DNA of 64,000 bases, from contig NZ_CP031168.1 of assembly GCF_022354825.1 (NCBI RefSeq), positions 2,481,501-2,545,500 on the forward strand. The letters run 5' to 3'. The notes beneath the pieces were generated by a model. The model worked only from the letters and a program-made list of their open reading frames with translations. It was not told where the DNA came from and searched no databases. Every line of letters begins with the position of its first letter. Positions within the stretch are counted from its first letter, which is position 1. Of the stretch, positions 52,411 to 60,432 are shown in pieces. The DNA is from Paenibacillus sp. H1-7 (GTDB lineage Bacteria > Bacillota > Bacilli > Paenibacillales > NBRC-103111). The position numbers and the translations under genes are program-made.

Positions 52411-52442
52411 CAAAAGGCTCCACGCTATGAAAGCGAAGAGCC
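52411..52442 (-). terminator. Terminator after the Rrf2 gene
   Basis: GGGCTC/GAGCC outer stem with an inner GCT/AGC pair and a TTTTGC tail on the minus strand. The opposite side is also T-rich (TTTACATTTTTT). Confidence 0.65.
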
Positions 52443-52483
52443 CTTTACATTTTTTATGGCATGGTTTGAGCGGTGAAGCGCGG

Positions 52484-52987
52484 TCAGGTGAAGCTTTTGG
52501 CGAAATAGCTGCGTGTTTCCGTCCGGGATTGGTTCGGCAGCACGCGATCCAGCTCGTCGTTTAACCAGGACAAGGTTTTGCCGCGCAAATAGTCCCGCAT
52601 GGTTTCTTCGGCTTGAAGCATGACTAAGTTAATGGTGCAGGATGACGAACGGGAAGAACAATCCGTCTCTTCTTTATCCCGGTAAAGCAGACTGTTGTCT
52701 TTAATATTTTTGCAATGAAAAATGGGCTGAGGGCCTTCGACAGCCTCTACGACATCCCAGAAGCTGATTTCATCCGGGGATTTGGCCAGCCGGTATCCGC
52801 CCTTTACTCCGGGAACGGATCGGACGATACCGGCTTTACTCAATTTTCCGAAAATTTTGGATAAATACGTTTCGGAAACACCCTGAAAGTAGGAAAGCTC
52901 TTTAATCCCAATCGTAGAATCCGGAGGAATATCTATTAAATAAACAAGGCAATGCAGTCCATATTCGACCCCGATACTATACTGCAT
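52484..52987 (-). CDS. Rrf2-family transcriptional regulator
   Basis: 167-residue winged helix regulator. The N-terminal motif SIGVEYGLHCLVYLI, then IGIKELSYFQGVSETYLSKIFGKLSKAGIV and PGVKGGYRLAK are typical. Three cysteines occur in the C-terminal half (HCKN, DCSS, SCTI) with spacings of 17 and 6 residues. IscR/NsrR-type cluster ligands have closer spacing, so iron-sulfur binding is possible but the pattern is atypical. AAAGGAG precedes ATG 52987. It diverges from an azoreductase gene and most likely represses both, through the matched sites at 53013-53028 and 53133-53148. Confidence 0.87.
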   Translation of the reverse strand: MQYSIGVEYGLHCLVYLIDIPPDSTIGIKELSYFQGVSETYLSKIFGKLSKAGIVRSVPGVKGGYRLAKSPDEISFWDVVEAVEGPQPIFHCKNIKDNSLLYRDKEETDCSSRSSSCTINLVMLQAEETMRDYLRGKTLSWLNDELDRVLPNQSRTETRSYFAKSFT

Positions 52988-53012
52988 AAGCGTACCTGCT
53001 CCTTTGCTACAA

Positions 53013-53028
53013 GCTATCGTCTATTAAT
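53013..53028. promoter_or_regulatory. Candidate Rrf2 operator, regulator side
   Basis: GCTATCGTCTATTAAT; 13 of 16 bases match the palindromic site at 53133-53148. It overlaps the minus-strand -10 box and expected start site of the Rrf2 gene. Confidence 0.5.
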
Positions 53029-53055
53029 CTTAGGAGGATTCGGGCTTCTTGTCAA
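53027..53055 (-). promoter_or_regulatory. SigA-type promoter of the Rrf2 gene
   Basis: Minus strand TTGACA (53055-53050), 17-base spacer, TAAGAT (53032-53027). Confidence 0.7.
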
Positions 53056-53093
53056 ACGGCGGATTGGTGTGAACGGCTGCCACGAATTAGGGT

Positions 53094-53122
53094 TTGACAG
53101 GTGTCATGGTAACGGTTATATT
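53094..53122 (+). promoter_or_regulatory. SigA-type promoter of the azoreductase gene
   Basis: TTGACA (53094-53099), 17-base spacer, TATATT (53117-53122): near-consensus hexamers with ideal spacing. Confidence 0.8.
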
Positions 53123-53132
53123 GTAGATATAG

Positions 53133-53148
53133 TTAATCGTCGATTAAT
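53133..53148. promoter_or_regulatory. Candidate Rrf2 operator, azoreductase side
   Basis: TTAATCG-T-CGATTAA is a perfect 7+1+7 palindrome located just after the expected transcription start. A related half-site (ATTATCGACAAT, 53149-53160) follows. A bound repressor here would block the strong promoter at 53094-53122. Confidence 0.6.
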
Positions 53149-53186
53149 ATTATCGACAATAAAAACAAAACAAGGAGAGACCCATA

Positions 53187-53837
53187 ATGGACAAACTACT
53201 TATTATCAACGCTCATCCGAAAGTGAAATCCTCAACCTCCTTCAGCTTGCAGGTGTTAACCCGTTTCAAAGAAGCTTATGCCTCGTCGAATCCGAATGGA
53301 GCGGTTGAACAAATCGATCTGTACGAGGATCATGTTCCGATGATTGATCGTACGGTGTTAAGCGCATGGGAGAAAGCGGCCAAGGGAGAGACGCTCTCGG
53401 AGGAGGAGCAGCTGGTTACGAATCGGATGACTGAAATACTCCGCCAGTTCAAGAGCGCCCATAAATATGTTATCGCCATGCCGCTGCACAACTTTAACAT
53501 TCCGTCGAAGCTGAAGGATTATATGGACAATGTTCTCATCGCCCGGGAAACGTTTAAATATACGGAAAACGGATCCGTCGGATTGCTCAAGGACGGCAGG
53601 AGCCTCGTGGTCATCCAAGGCAGCGGCGGCGTATACACGAATAACGACTGGTATACCGAGGTAGAGTACTCGCACAAATACCTAAAGTCCATGTTCAATT
53701 TCTTGGGAGTGGAGGATTACCGGATTATTAGAGCCCAGGGGACGTCGATTATGAAGCCCGAAGAAGTGTTGGAGCAAGCTTATCAAGAAGCGGAGGAGGC
53801 AGCGCGGCACTTGTCGCTTGTTTCTGCGAATGGTTAA
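53187..53837 (+). CDS. azoR: FMN-dependent NADH-azoreductase
   Basis: 216-residue flavodoxin-like quinone/azo reductase. Visible: LLIINAHPKVKSSTSFSLQV (FMN phosphate loop), MPLHNFNIPSKLKDYMDNVL (FMN contact and dimer region) and IQGSGGVYTNNDW. The enzyme passes two electrons from NADH via FMN to azo dyes or quinones, mostly as protection against electrophiles. CAAGGAGAG precedes the ATG. It is divergent from an Rrf2 regulator; related pairs in Bacillaceae respond to quinones or oxidised compounds, though those often use MarR or Rrf2-type YwnA proteins. Induction by the Rrf2 protein here is inferred. Confidence 0.92.
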   Translation: MDKLLIINAHPKVKSSTSFSLQVLTRFKEAYASSNPNGAVEQIDLYEDHVPMIDRTVLSAWEKAAKGETLSEEEQLVTNRMTEILRQFKSAHKYVIAMPLHNFNIPSKLKDYMDNVLIARETFKYTENGSVGLLKDGRSLVVIQGSGGVYTNNDWYTEVEYSHKYLKSMFNFLGVEDYRIIRAQGTSIMKPEEVLEQAYQEAEEAARHLSLVSANG

Positions 53838-54194
53838 TGACGATCCAGAGAACCGATGAATTCGGTTCTCTTTTTTTACATTTACTAACAGGGTACAAAC
53901 ACCTATAATTCGATCGGATTTGGGTACATGGTACGATGCTCGTTTGCAATGATTTCGTGAAGGATGCATATTTAGGCCTTGGCTATCTTGTAAACCATTC
54001 CACAATATGACAAAATCTGCTGTGAGCTTATTGTACAGTAAACTTCATAGACAGCACAGCATGGAAGGATGGTGGTGTATGGCACAAGGCTGAACGTTCG
54101 TATGAATTCTATAACTCATGAATATAATGCTTCTTTCTCCATCAGGAACGACTCAATGGAACCACAATTTTAATGAAAAATGGTGAGACGGACA
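53838..54194. other. Intergenic region before the beta-helix gene
   Basis: 357 bases. Apart from the terminator at 53847-53877 nothing could be assigned. The region right of it is A/T-rich and has no gene with a credible ribosome site. The GGTGAG site that serves the next gene is at 54183-54188. Confidence 0.5.
53847..53877 (+). terminator. Intrinsic terminator after the azoreductase
   Basis: AGAGAACCGA/TCGGTTCTCT stem with a short loop and a run of seven T. Confidence 0.88.
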
Positions 54195-56312
54195 ATGAAA
54201 ATGAAATGGGTTGGACTGCTGCTTCTGCTGACCGCGCTGCCGATTCAGGCTGCCGCGGCCGATGTTGCTCCCAGCAATCAAGCCGTGACAGCCGAATCCG
54301 CACAAGCGGCCCCTAACGCCAGCAAAGTATACCAGCTGGTGCCGAAGGATTGGGGCATCTATAACGATGGAACCCATCCGGTGGAAACGACCAAAGGATT
54401 CAACGACGCTCTGCAATGGGCGCATGCCAATGGCATGACGACGTTTAAAGTCCCGGCGGGCACGTACACGATCAAAAAGCAGGATCCGAAGCTGTGGCTG
54501 GATACTACGGCACGCATCAATATGGTTCCCAATATAACCTTCGAGCTGGACCCCAATGCGGTTATTCAAAAAGAGGCGAACGGATTTGCCGGGTATCAGA
54601 CGCTGCACATCGGCTATGGTGCCAACAATGTCACGATCAAAGGCGGGACATACAAGGGCGACAAGGACTCGCACGATTTCTCCAGCAAGGGTACTCATGA
54701 AGGCGGATATGGGATCATTACCGAAGGAGCCGTCAACGTTACGATTGATGGTATAAAGGCGATTAACTTTACAGGTGACGGTCTGGCTGTCGGCGGGAAA
54801 GGCACGATGGTAAAAGATTTGTACGCCGCGAGCTTCGTATCGGGCTCGATTGACGATAAAGGGAAGCTCATCCCCGATTCGAGCAAAATCCGAGTGAAAG
54901 AGCCGCTGAACTTCACGAGCCCGATCTTTAAGACGGAGCGGGAATTCGAGTTTTCGAACGGCCAAAAGCTCCTGCCCCAATTTGACTTATTCTTCTACAA
55001 GCAGGACGGGACCTTCATCACAAGCATGAAAAACACAAAGCTGCGCCAAGTGACGCAAATTCCTGACGGCGCAAGCTATTTCTACGTTGTGTTCAATCAA
55101 CCTAGCAGCACCGGAGCGTACATTGAGTTTTGGCAAAGGGCCGTTTCCAAGAATGTAGTCGTTAAAAATTCGGAATTTGCGTTCAACCGCAGACAGGGCA
55201 TTACGATCGGCGGAGGCGATAACATAACGGTTATCAACAACGTGATCCATGATATTAAAGGCACGGCCCCTCAGTCCGGCATCGACGTAGAAGGCGGATA
55301 CGGCGAGAATGGGCAGATGAACAGCAACATCTTCATTAGAAACAACAAGTTTTATAATAATGCGGCATATGACGTTATTCTGTATGATGGCCACGATGCG
55401 ACGGTGGAAGGCAACCATTTGGCATCCAAAGGCAAAATTGGTCTTGCCGTTTCCCCCCCGTTCACAGGTGCGCTAATAAAAAATAATCATTTTGACGGCA
55501 CAAGCATTTATGCTTATCACGATGTGAAATTTGAGGGCAATCAAATGAACGACTCCTTTACCCATTTGGAAGGCCCTAATTTAAGCATCGACGGCATGAC
55601 GTTTACCGATTCTAAATTTGTGATCAGCAGCAAGGATCCGTTCGGCATCACCGCCTCGAACATAACGATGAACAACCAGAAGGGAGGCTCCGAATTCTCG
55701 CTGTGGGTGAATCCGATTCGCGTCACGAATTTGACCATGAACGGCGGCAGCATCTCCGGCGGCGTTCCGGAAGGCAGCATCATCGACAACTTGAAGGTTA
55801 GTGAGCCTGCCAATCTGAATATGCCTCCAGCTACGTATTCCAACTGTCAGATTAGCTCGACGACAAAGGGATTGACCTTGGACGATACGGGCAAATATGT
55901 GTTCAACCAGTGTACGCTGAACATGTTCGAGGGCGCCACAGTCACTAATCCCGGCGCTGACTTTACGATGACCAATTCCACTTTGAACATTTTGGACAAA
56001 CGATTTGCTTTGAAAGCGGTCAAGGCCAAAAAAATCGTATTTGAAAAAAATATCATCACGGCGAACAAAATGGCGAACCCGACCGACTACTCGATCATGA
56101 TTGGAGACTATTGGACCCGCAACAATCCGTACGCGGTTAATGAGGCTTCAATCAAAGGCAATACCATCACCTCCAATGTCGCAGCCGAAGGCATTTCTAC
56201 GATTTATGCGGGTGTAGGGGCGCCTAAGTACACGATTCAGAACAATACGTTAATCAATGCGAAGCTGAAGCTGCGTCCCAGCGATGTCCAAAGCAACAAT
56301 ATCGAGAAGTAA
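54195..56312 (+). CDS. Secreted right-handed parallel beta-helix protein
   Basis: 705 residues. The signal peptide (1-22, LLLLLTALPIQAAAA) directs export; no anchor domain follows. The body is a long series of beta-helix rungs: an opening YNDGTHPVETTKGFNDALQW, then NVTIKGGTYKG, NVTIDGIKAINFTG, and later NITVINNVIHDIKG, ATVEGNHLAS and ALIKNNHFDG. A small beta insertion (FSNGQKLLPQFDLFFYKQDG) interrupts the rungs near residue 255. Such folds are found in pectate lyases, polygalacturonases, epimerases and phage tailspikes. ATG 54195 has GGTGAG at a spacing of six; ATG 54180 has none. Substrate and chemistry are not assignable. Confidence 0.82.
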   Translation: MKMKWVGLLLLLTALPIQAAAADVAPSNQAVTAESAQAAPNASKVYQLVPKDWGIYNDGTHPVETTKGFNDALQWAHANGMTTFKVPAGTYTIKKQDPKLWLDTTARINMVPNITFELDPNAVIQKEANGFAGYQTLHIGYGANNVTIKGGTYKGDKDSHDFSSKGTHEGGYGIITEGAVNVTIDGIKAINFTGDGLAVGGKGTMVKDLYAASFVSGSIDDKGKLIPDSSKIRVKEPLNFTSPIFKTEREFEFSNGQKLLPQFDLFFYKQDGTFITSMKNTKLRQVTQIPDGASYFYVVFNQPSSTGAYIEFWQRAVSKNVVVKNSEFAFNRRQGITIGGGDNITVINNVIHDIKGTAPQSGIDVEGGYGENGQMNSNIFIRNNKFYNNAAYDVILYDGHDATVEGNHLASKGKIGLAVSPPFTGALIKNNHFDGTSIYAYHDVKFEGNQMNDSFTHLEGPNLSIDGMTFTDSKFVISSKDPFGITASNITMNNQKGGSEFSLWVNPIRVTNLTMNGGSISGGVPEGSIIDNLKVSEPANLNMPPATYSNCQISSTTKGLTLDDTGKYVFNQCTLNMFEGATVTNPGADFTMTNSTLNILDKRFALKAVKAKKIVFEKNIITANKMANPTDYSIMIGDYWTRNNPYAVNEASIKGNTITSNVAAEGISTIYAGVGAPKYTIQNNTLINAKLKLRPSDVQSNNIEK

Positions 56313-56330
56313 GGCTAGCTGAATAAAAGC

Positions 56331-56392
56331 CCCTCCGGCAGGTACACACTAACAAAGTTGCAATAGCTTAACTTACCATACCTAACGGAGGG
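56331..56392 (+). promoter_or_regulatory. Inverted repeat that can hide the nitroreductase ribosome site
   Basis: CCCTCCG-gc-AGGTA (56331-56344) pairs with TACCT-aa-CGGAGGG (56379-56392). The right arm contains the ACGGAGGG ribosome site of the next gene, nine bases before its ATG. The loop is 34 bases and has a small AAGTT/AACTT pair. It lacks a T-tail, so it is not a standard terminator. Confidence 0.5.
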
Positions 56393-56401
56393 ATCATCGG
56401 C

Positions 56402-57019
56402 ATGGCTGGAACAGTAGGCACCGGGAGCAATTTTATGGCAGCGGTTCGCGAGCGGCGCACCATCTATGGAATCAGCAAGGAATCGTCCGTAGCGGACGAA
56501 CGGATTGTGGAGCTCATTGAAGAGGCGGTGAAGCATACGCCGTCCGCATTCAACTCACAAAGCGCACGGGTCGTCGTGTTATTCGGGGAGCACCATAACA
56601 AACTGTGGGATCTTACCAAGGAAGTATTGAAAGGTATGGTCTCCGCAGATCAATTCGCATCGACCGAGCAAAAGCTGAACGGCTTCCGTAATGGACACGG
56701 AACCGTGCTGTTTTTCGAAGACATGACGGTTATCGAAGGACTTCAGTCGAGCTTTCCGACGTACAAGGAGCATTTCCCGGATTGGTCGATGCAATCGAAC
56801 GGCATGCTGCAGTTCGTTATCTGGACGGCGCTGGAAAGCGAGGGGCTGGGAGCGAACCTCCAGCATTACAATCCGTTGATCAATGATAAAGTGAAGGACG
56901 AGTGGAGCATTCCGGGCTCGTGGAAGCTGCTGGCTCAGATGCCTTACGGCAACCCGACGGCTCAGGCCGGGGACAAGGAATTCAAGCCATTGTCCGAACG
57001 AATGAAAGTGTTCAAGTAA
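56402..57019 (+). CDS. Nitroreductase-family protein (FRM2/HBN1-like)
   Basis: 205-residue FMN-dependent oxidoreductase of the nitroreductase fold, branch related to yeast Frm2. RERRTIYGISKES, KHTPSAFNSQSARVVVLFG, FFEDMTVIE and WTALESEGLGANLQHYNP are characteristic. The enzymes reduce nitro compounds or quinones with NAD(P)H, often in stress response. CGGAGGGATCATCGGC precedes the ATG; that site lies in a possible hairpin. It converges with a flavoprotein gene at 57078 and shares a terminator with it. Confidence 0.88.
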   Translation: MAGTVGTGSNFMAAVRERRTIYGISKESSVADERIVELIEEAVKHTPSAFNSQSARVVVLFGEHHNKLWDLTKEVLKGMVSADQFASTEQKLNGFRNGHGTVLFFEDMTVIEGLQSSFPTYKEHFPDWSMQSNGMLQFVIWTALESEGLGANLQHYNPLINDKVKDEWSIPGSWKLLAQMPYGNPTAQAGDKEFKPLSERMKVFK

Positions 57020-57026
57020 TTCATGC

Positions 57027-57074
57027 AAAAGCTCTCTGTCGACTGGAGGATCGTCGCTGACAGAGAGCTTTTTT
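57027..57074. terminator. Bidirectional terminator
   Basis: AAAAGCTCTCTGTC/GACAGAGAGCTTTT stem with a 17-base loop; both sides carry A/T runs, so it can serve both convergent genes. Confidence 0.85.
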
Positions 57075-57077
57075 CAT

Positions 57078-57983
57078 TCAAAGGAAGGCTTCCTCGGATA
57101 AGTCCGTGTTGATTCCGATGGCGGCGCGGCTGCCTTCGGCTGCGGCGATGATAAGCTGGGAAGGCGCGACGACCGACGTATCCCCGGCTGCATAAACGCC
57201 TCTCACATTGGTTCTCCCGAAGGAATCGGTGACGAAGCCGTTCAAGGAGTTGGTCAGACAGCCTAGCTGCGCACCGAAGGGCGCTGCCTGATACCATTGG
57301 GGAGAAACGAAGCCTCCCGATCTGGCGATACTGGAGCCGCCTTCGAATACAACGCGTTCCATCAAGCCATTGTTTCCTTCCAATCGGGCGATTCTTTGTT
57401 CCATAACCCCGATTCCTTTACTGTTCAGCAGGTGGAGCTGCTGCGGATTCAACACTCGATTGCCGTTGCTGCAAAGAATAAGGTCACGGCTCCAATTCCA
57501 TATAATCCTCGCCGAAAGAAACAGGTTCGGCCCTTCGGCTATGACGACCAGCGGCTTGTCTCTAAGCTCCCAGCCGTCGCAGTACGGGCAACTGAACAGG
57601 CTCTTGCCGTAATAATCATGAATTCCCCTAACCTCGGGAAGCACTTCCCTCAGGCCGGCGGCGAGCAGAATCGTCCTGGCATCGAATCGTTCGCCCGTTC
57701 GGGTTGCGAGCCGGAAGGTATGTCCCATCCTTTCCACGGATACGACTTCCGTGTCATTGTGAATTTGAACGGAAGGGTACCGGCGGATATCCTGCTGAGC
57801 GTAGCTGCGAAACTCGCCCGGCTTTACCCCGTCCCGTGTTATAAACCCGTGAGAGTGCCGGGTTACTGCGTTCCGCGGTTGATTGCTATCGAATAATATC
57901 ACGTGTCTTCGGGCTCTGCCCAGCACCAGTGCCGCGTTCAAGCCGGCGGGGCCGCCTCCGACAATAGCGCAATCCAGCAGCAT
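57078..57983 (-). CDS. Thioredoxin-reductase-like FAD flavoprotein
   Basis: 301-residue FAD enzyme of the thioredoxin reductase class. The FAD site VGGGPAGLNAALVLGRARR is at residues 8-26, a CPYC disulfide in FSCPYCDGWE near 132-135 and GVYAAGDTSV near the end. The usual NAD(P)H motif GxGxxA is replaced by AEGPNLFLSA, so the way it is reduced may differ from thioredoxin reductase. The closest characterised relatives (GliT/DepH type) are dithiol oxidases; general bacterial paralogues have no set role. AAGGAGTGATTCCCG precedes ATG 57983. Confidence 0.85.
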   Translation of the reverse strand: MLLDCAIVGGGPAGLNAALVLGRARRHVILFDSNQPRNAVTRHSHGFITRDGVKPGEFRSYAQQDIRRYPSVQIHNDTEVVSVERMGHTFRLATRTGERFDARTILLAAGLREVLPEVRGIHDYYGKSLFSCPYCDGWELRDKPLVVIAEGPNLFLSARIIWNWSRDLILCSNGNRVLNPQQLHLLNSKGIGVMEQRIARLEGNNGLMERVVFEGGSSIARSGGFVSPQWYQAAPFGAQLGCLTNSLNGFVTDSFGRTNVRGVYAAGDTSVVAPSQLIIAAAEGSRAAIGINTDLSEEAFL

Positions 57984-58186
57984 CGGGAATCACTCCTTGA
58001 ATGGCTCATTATCATTTTATAGATACTTATTGCCCGTAACCGTGGAATATGAACTGCTGAGCTTTTTACCCATAGGATTTTTCTGTCCAATGGTTATACA
58101 ACGGGAACAATGCTTATAGAAATAGAAGTGATTGTTCAAAAACTTGGGTTTTCCTTATGGGAATGCCTAATGAAGGAGTGTCATCG

Positions 58187-59485
58187 ATGAAAAAAGGAAT
58201 GACCGCATTGCTGGCGGCCGCATGCCTAACCCTGGCGTCTATTCCTGTCGGGCTGACGGCGGGTCCCGAGAAGGCGTTTGCTTGCTCGAAGGGGGAGACT
58301 ACGACCCCGGAATATGATTATTCCGTATCGAGCCACGTGCTGTACGGAATGGTTTCGAAGCTGGAGAACGTGTATTACAAGGGCCAATTGTACAAGATGG
58401 CTACGCTCATTAACGATAGCCAGCTGAAAGGAAGCTTCACCCGGACCGTGCTGACCGCTGCGGATAGCGATCAATGCGGGGCATCGCTGGAGGTTGGTCG
58501 TGACTACTTGCTCTATGCCAACAACCGGTTAGGGCGGCCTGCCGTATCGGTATTCGATGTATTCGAGGGAGAAGAGGCTGCAAGAAGGATACCCGCTCTG
58601 AAAAACATGGACATGGTACCGGAACCCGAGCCTGGTGTGCATACGGTTACTCTATATCCGGGATCGAATGTGAAGCTGACACTGGACGGATCGGCGGTTC
58701 CCGTAACGGCCACTCCCTTGTTCTTTAAAGACTCGCTTTATGTTCCGATGACGTTTTTCCGGGATATTCTCGGCTACGTAACCGTCTGGAACAGCGATCC
58801 GAACCGGTTCGAAATATTGCTCCGTTCGGAATGGGCCGGCATAGCCGCTCAGGGCAATCCGTCTCAATCGGAATTCAAGGATTCGGTGTCCGGCATACCG
58901 GTCGGCAGCGAGCCTTTCGAAGCGGCCGTTTCCTACTCCAATGTGCAGGTGAAAGTGGACGGCAAGCTCTATGCTCCTGAAGGGCAGCCCTTCTCGTATC
59001 GCGACGTCGTCTATGTACCGCTGCGGGATACGTCCGAGAAGCTCGGGATTAAGGTGAATTGGGATCCCGCCACCTATACCGCACAGCTTAAAGACGGACG
59101 TCCAATCGACCCCTTGGAGCATCCGGCACTCATAATGAAGCTTTCTTCAGGCAGGGAAGGGGAGCGCGATATCATCATTGATCGCTTCGAGAACGACAAG
59201 GCTATCTACCACTATGACGAGGAAGTTCCTTACGGGCAAACGGTGACGCAATGGACCGCTGAATTGTCGGATGTCCTCAAGCAGACGGGCGGAACCGAGG
59301 AGCGCAGCATACGGCTGTTTTTAAGCAAGGGAGAGAGGGAATACGAGCTGATTATTACGGAGGGGCTTAGAAACGCTTTGTTGACAGACTCCGCCGTGCG
59401 CAAGTCCATAAGCTATACGTTAGGGAAGGATCTGTACAACTGGCCGGAAGACGGCGTTATCGGGATGCTGCACATCCGCTCCTAA
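58187..59485 (+). CDS. Secreted protein with NTR/TIMP-like domain and two copper-amine-oxidase-N repeats
   Basis: 432 residues. A signal peptide (1-33) ends before CSKGE, leaving a cysteine at or near the mature N terminus. The next ~100 residues (HVLYGMVSKLENVYYKG, RTVLTAADSDQCGASLEVG, RDYLLYAN) resemble the netrin/TIMP OB-fold, where an N-terminal Cys and an internal Cys form a bridge. Two copper-amine-oxidase N-terminal repeats (PLFFKDSLYVPMTFFRDILG and PFSYRDVVYVPLRDTSEKLG) follow; these are stalk modules without catalytic activity. ATG 58187 after AAGGAG is the start; an earlier ATG at 58157 lacks a site. It is monocistronic with its own terminator. The role is unknown, perhaps wall binding. 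Confidence 0.75.
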   Translation: MKKGMTALLAAACLTLASIPVGLTAGPEKAFACSKGETTTPEYDYSVSSHVLYGMVSKLENVYYKGQLYKMATLINDSQLKGSFTRTVLTAADSDQCGASLEVGRDYLLYANNRLGRPAVSVFDVFEGEEAARRIPALKNMDMVPEPEPGVHTVTLYPGSNVKLTLDGSAVPVTATPLFFKDSLYVPMTFFRDILGYVTVWNSDPNRFEILLRSEWAGIAAQGNPSQSEFKDSVSGIPVGSEPFEAAVSYSNVQVKVDGKLYAPEGQPFSYRDVVYVPLRDTSEKLGIKVNWDPATYTAQLKDGRPIDPLEHPALIMKLSSGREGERDIIIDRFENDKAIYHYDEEVPYGQTVTQWTAELSDVLKQTGGTEERSIRLFLSKGEREYELIITEGLRNALLTDSAVRKSISYTLGKDLYNWPEDGVIGMLHIRS

Positions 59486-59499
59486 TGTCGGAAAAGAAA

Positions 59500-59530
59500 A
59501 CAGGCCTGGTTTAATCAGGCCTGTTCTTTG
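59500..59530. terminator. Bidirectional terminator
   Basis: ACAGGCCTG/CAGGCCTGT stem with a 7-base loop; TTCTTTG on one side and A-rich sequence on the other. Confidence 0.85.
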
Positions 59531-59538
59531 TTACGCTC

Positions 59539-60234
59539 TTAGGACAAGGAGAGCTTCTCACCGGGCTTCAGCGCCTTCCCTTGGATGCCGCGGGTGCTCA
59601 GAAGATCGACGAAGGCAGGTCCGTCCTGCCTGATCAGCTCGAAGGTGTCGTAATGTACCGGAACGACCTGCTTGGCCTGCAGCCATTCCGCTGCGGTCGC
59701 TGCATCCTCCGGTCCCATTGTAAATAAATCGCCTATCGGCAGGAAAGCGACGTCAATGTCGTTTCTTTCACCGATCAGCTTCATATCGAGGAACAGATTC
59801 GTATCCCCTGCATGCAGAATCGTTTTGCCATTCCAGCGGATAATGAATCCGGCAGGCATTCCGGCATAGACGATTTGCTGTTTGTCGTGATCAATGATCC
59901 CTGAGCTGTGGAAAGCTTGTACCATCTGGAGCTCGGCAAATCCGAGAGAGAGGCGGCCGCCGATATTCATATCTTTGGTCTTGACGCCTTGCCAGCTCAT
60001 ATAGGTAGCCAGCTCGTGAATGGCAATAATGGTCGCATCGTTGGCGCGGGCGATCTGGGCTGCGTTGGCAATGTGGTCTGCGTGAGCATGCGTCAGCAGC
60101 ACGTGTTGAACGCGAATGGATTCCGGATCTACGGAAGCCAGCGGATTGCCTGTCAGGAAAGGGTCAATAACAAGCGAGTGCTCCCCGTCCGACAGCTGAA
60201 TGCAGGAATGTCCGTGATATTCGATCGTTAACAT
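59539..60234 (-). CDS. UPF0173-type metal-dependent hydrolase (metallo-beta-lactamase fold)
   Basis: 231 residues, the usual size of the YtkL/UPF0173 group. The metal motif LLTHAHADHIANAAQI (HxHxDH) and later VPVHYDTFE and ILHAGDTNLF supply the two-zinc ligands. Reaction unknown; related enzymes act on phosphoesters or thioesters. The start is ATG 60234, which has GAGGTGAC eight bases before it. GTG 60243 is in frame but lies inside that site. It is monocistronic with a promoter at 60278-60307. Confidence 0.9.
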   Translation of the reverse strand: MLTIEYHGHSCIQLSDGEHSLVIDPFLTGNPLASVDPESIRVQHVLLTHAHADHIANAAQIARANDATIIAIHELATYMSWQGVKTKDMNIGGRLSLGFAELQMVQAFHSSGIIDHDKQQIVYAGMPAGFIIRWNGKTILHAGDTNLFLDMKLIGERNDIDVAFLPIGDLFTMGPEDAATAAEWLQAKQVVPVHYDTFELIRQDGPAFVDLLSTRGIQGKALKPGEKLSLS

Positions 60235-60277
60235 AACAGTCACCTCTTATCCGAATAGGTAGTATTTTCCCATCCTT

Positions 60278-60307
60278 ATTATACCGGAGCAGGGAGAGAG
60301 CATACAA
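60278..60307 (-). promoter_or_regulatory. Promoter of the UPF0173 hydrolase
   Basis: Minus strand TTGTAT (60307-60302), 18-base spacer, TATAAT (60283-60278). The -10 is consensus, the -35 is half-matched. Confidence 0.5.
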
Positions 60308-60367
60308 ATGCTGCCGCAGTTTTAGCCGGCTGACAATGAAGCCCTTCTCCCGAGCCACTCCCTAATC

Positions 60368-60396
60368 GTTACAGATAGAAGGGGATATGGTATAAT
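60368..60396 (+). promoter_or_regulatory. Promoter of the DUF2500 gene
   Basis: GTTACA (60368-60373), 17-base spacer, TATAAT (60391-60396) with TG one base before it, an extended -10. Confidence 0.6.
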
Positions 60397-60432
60397 GTTC
60401 CTGTTTTATCGCAATGGTAAGGGGATGATGGA

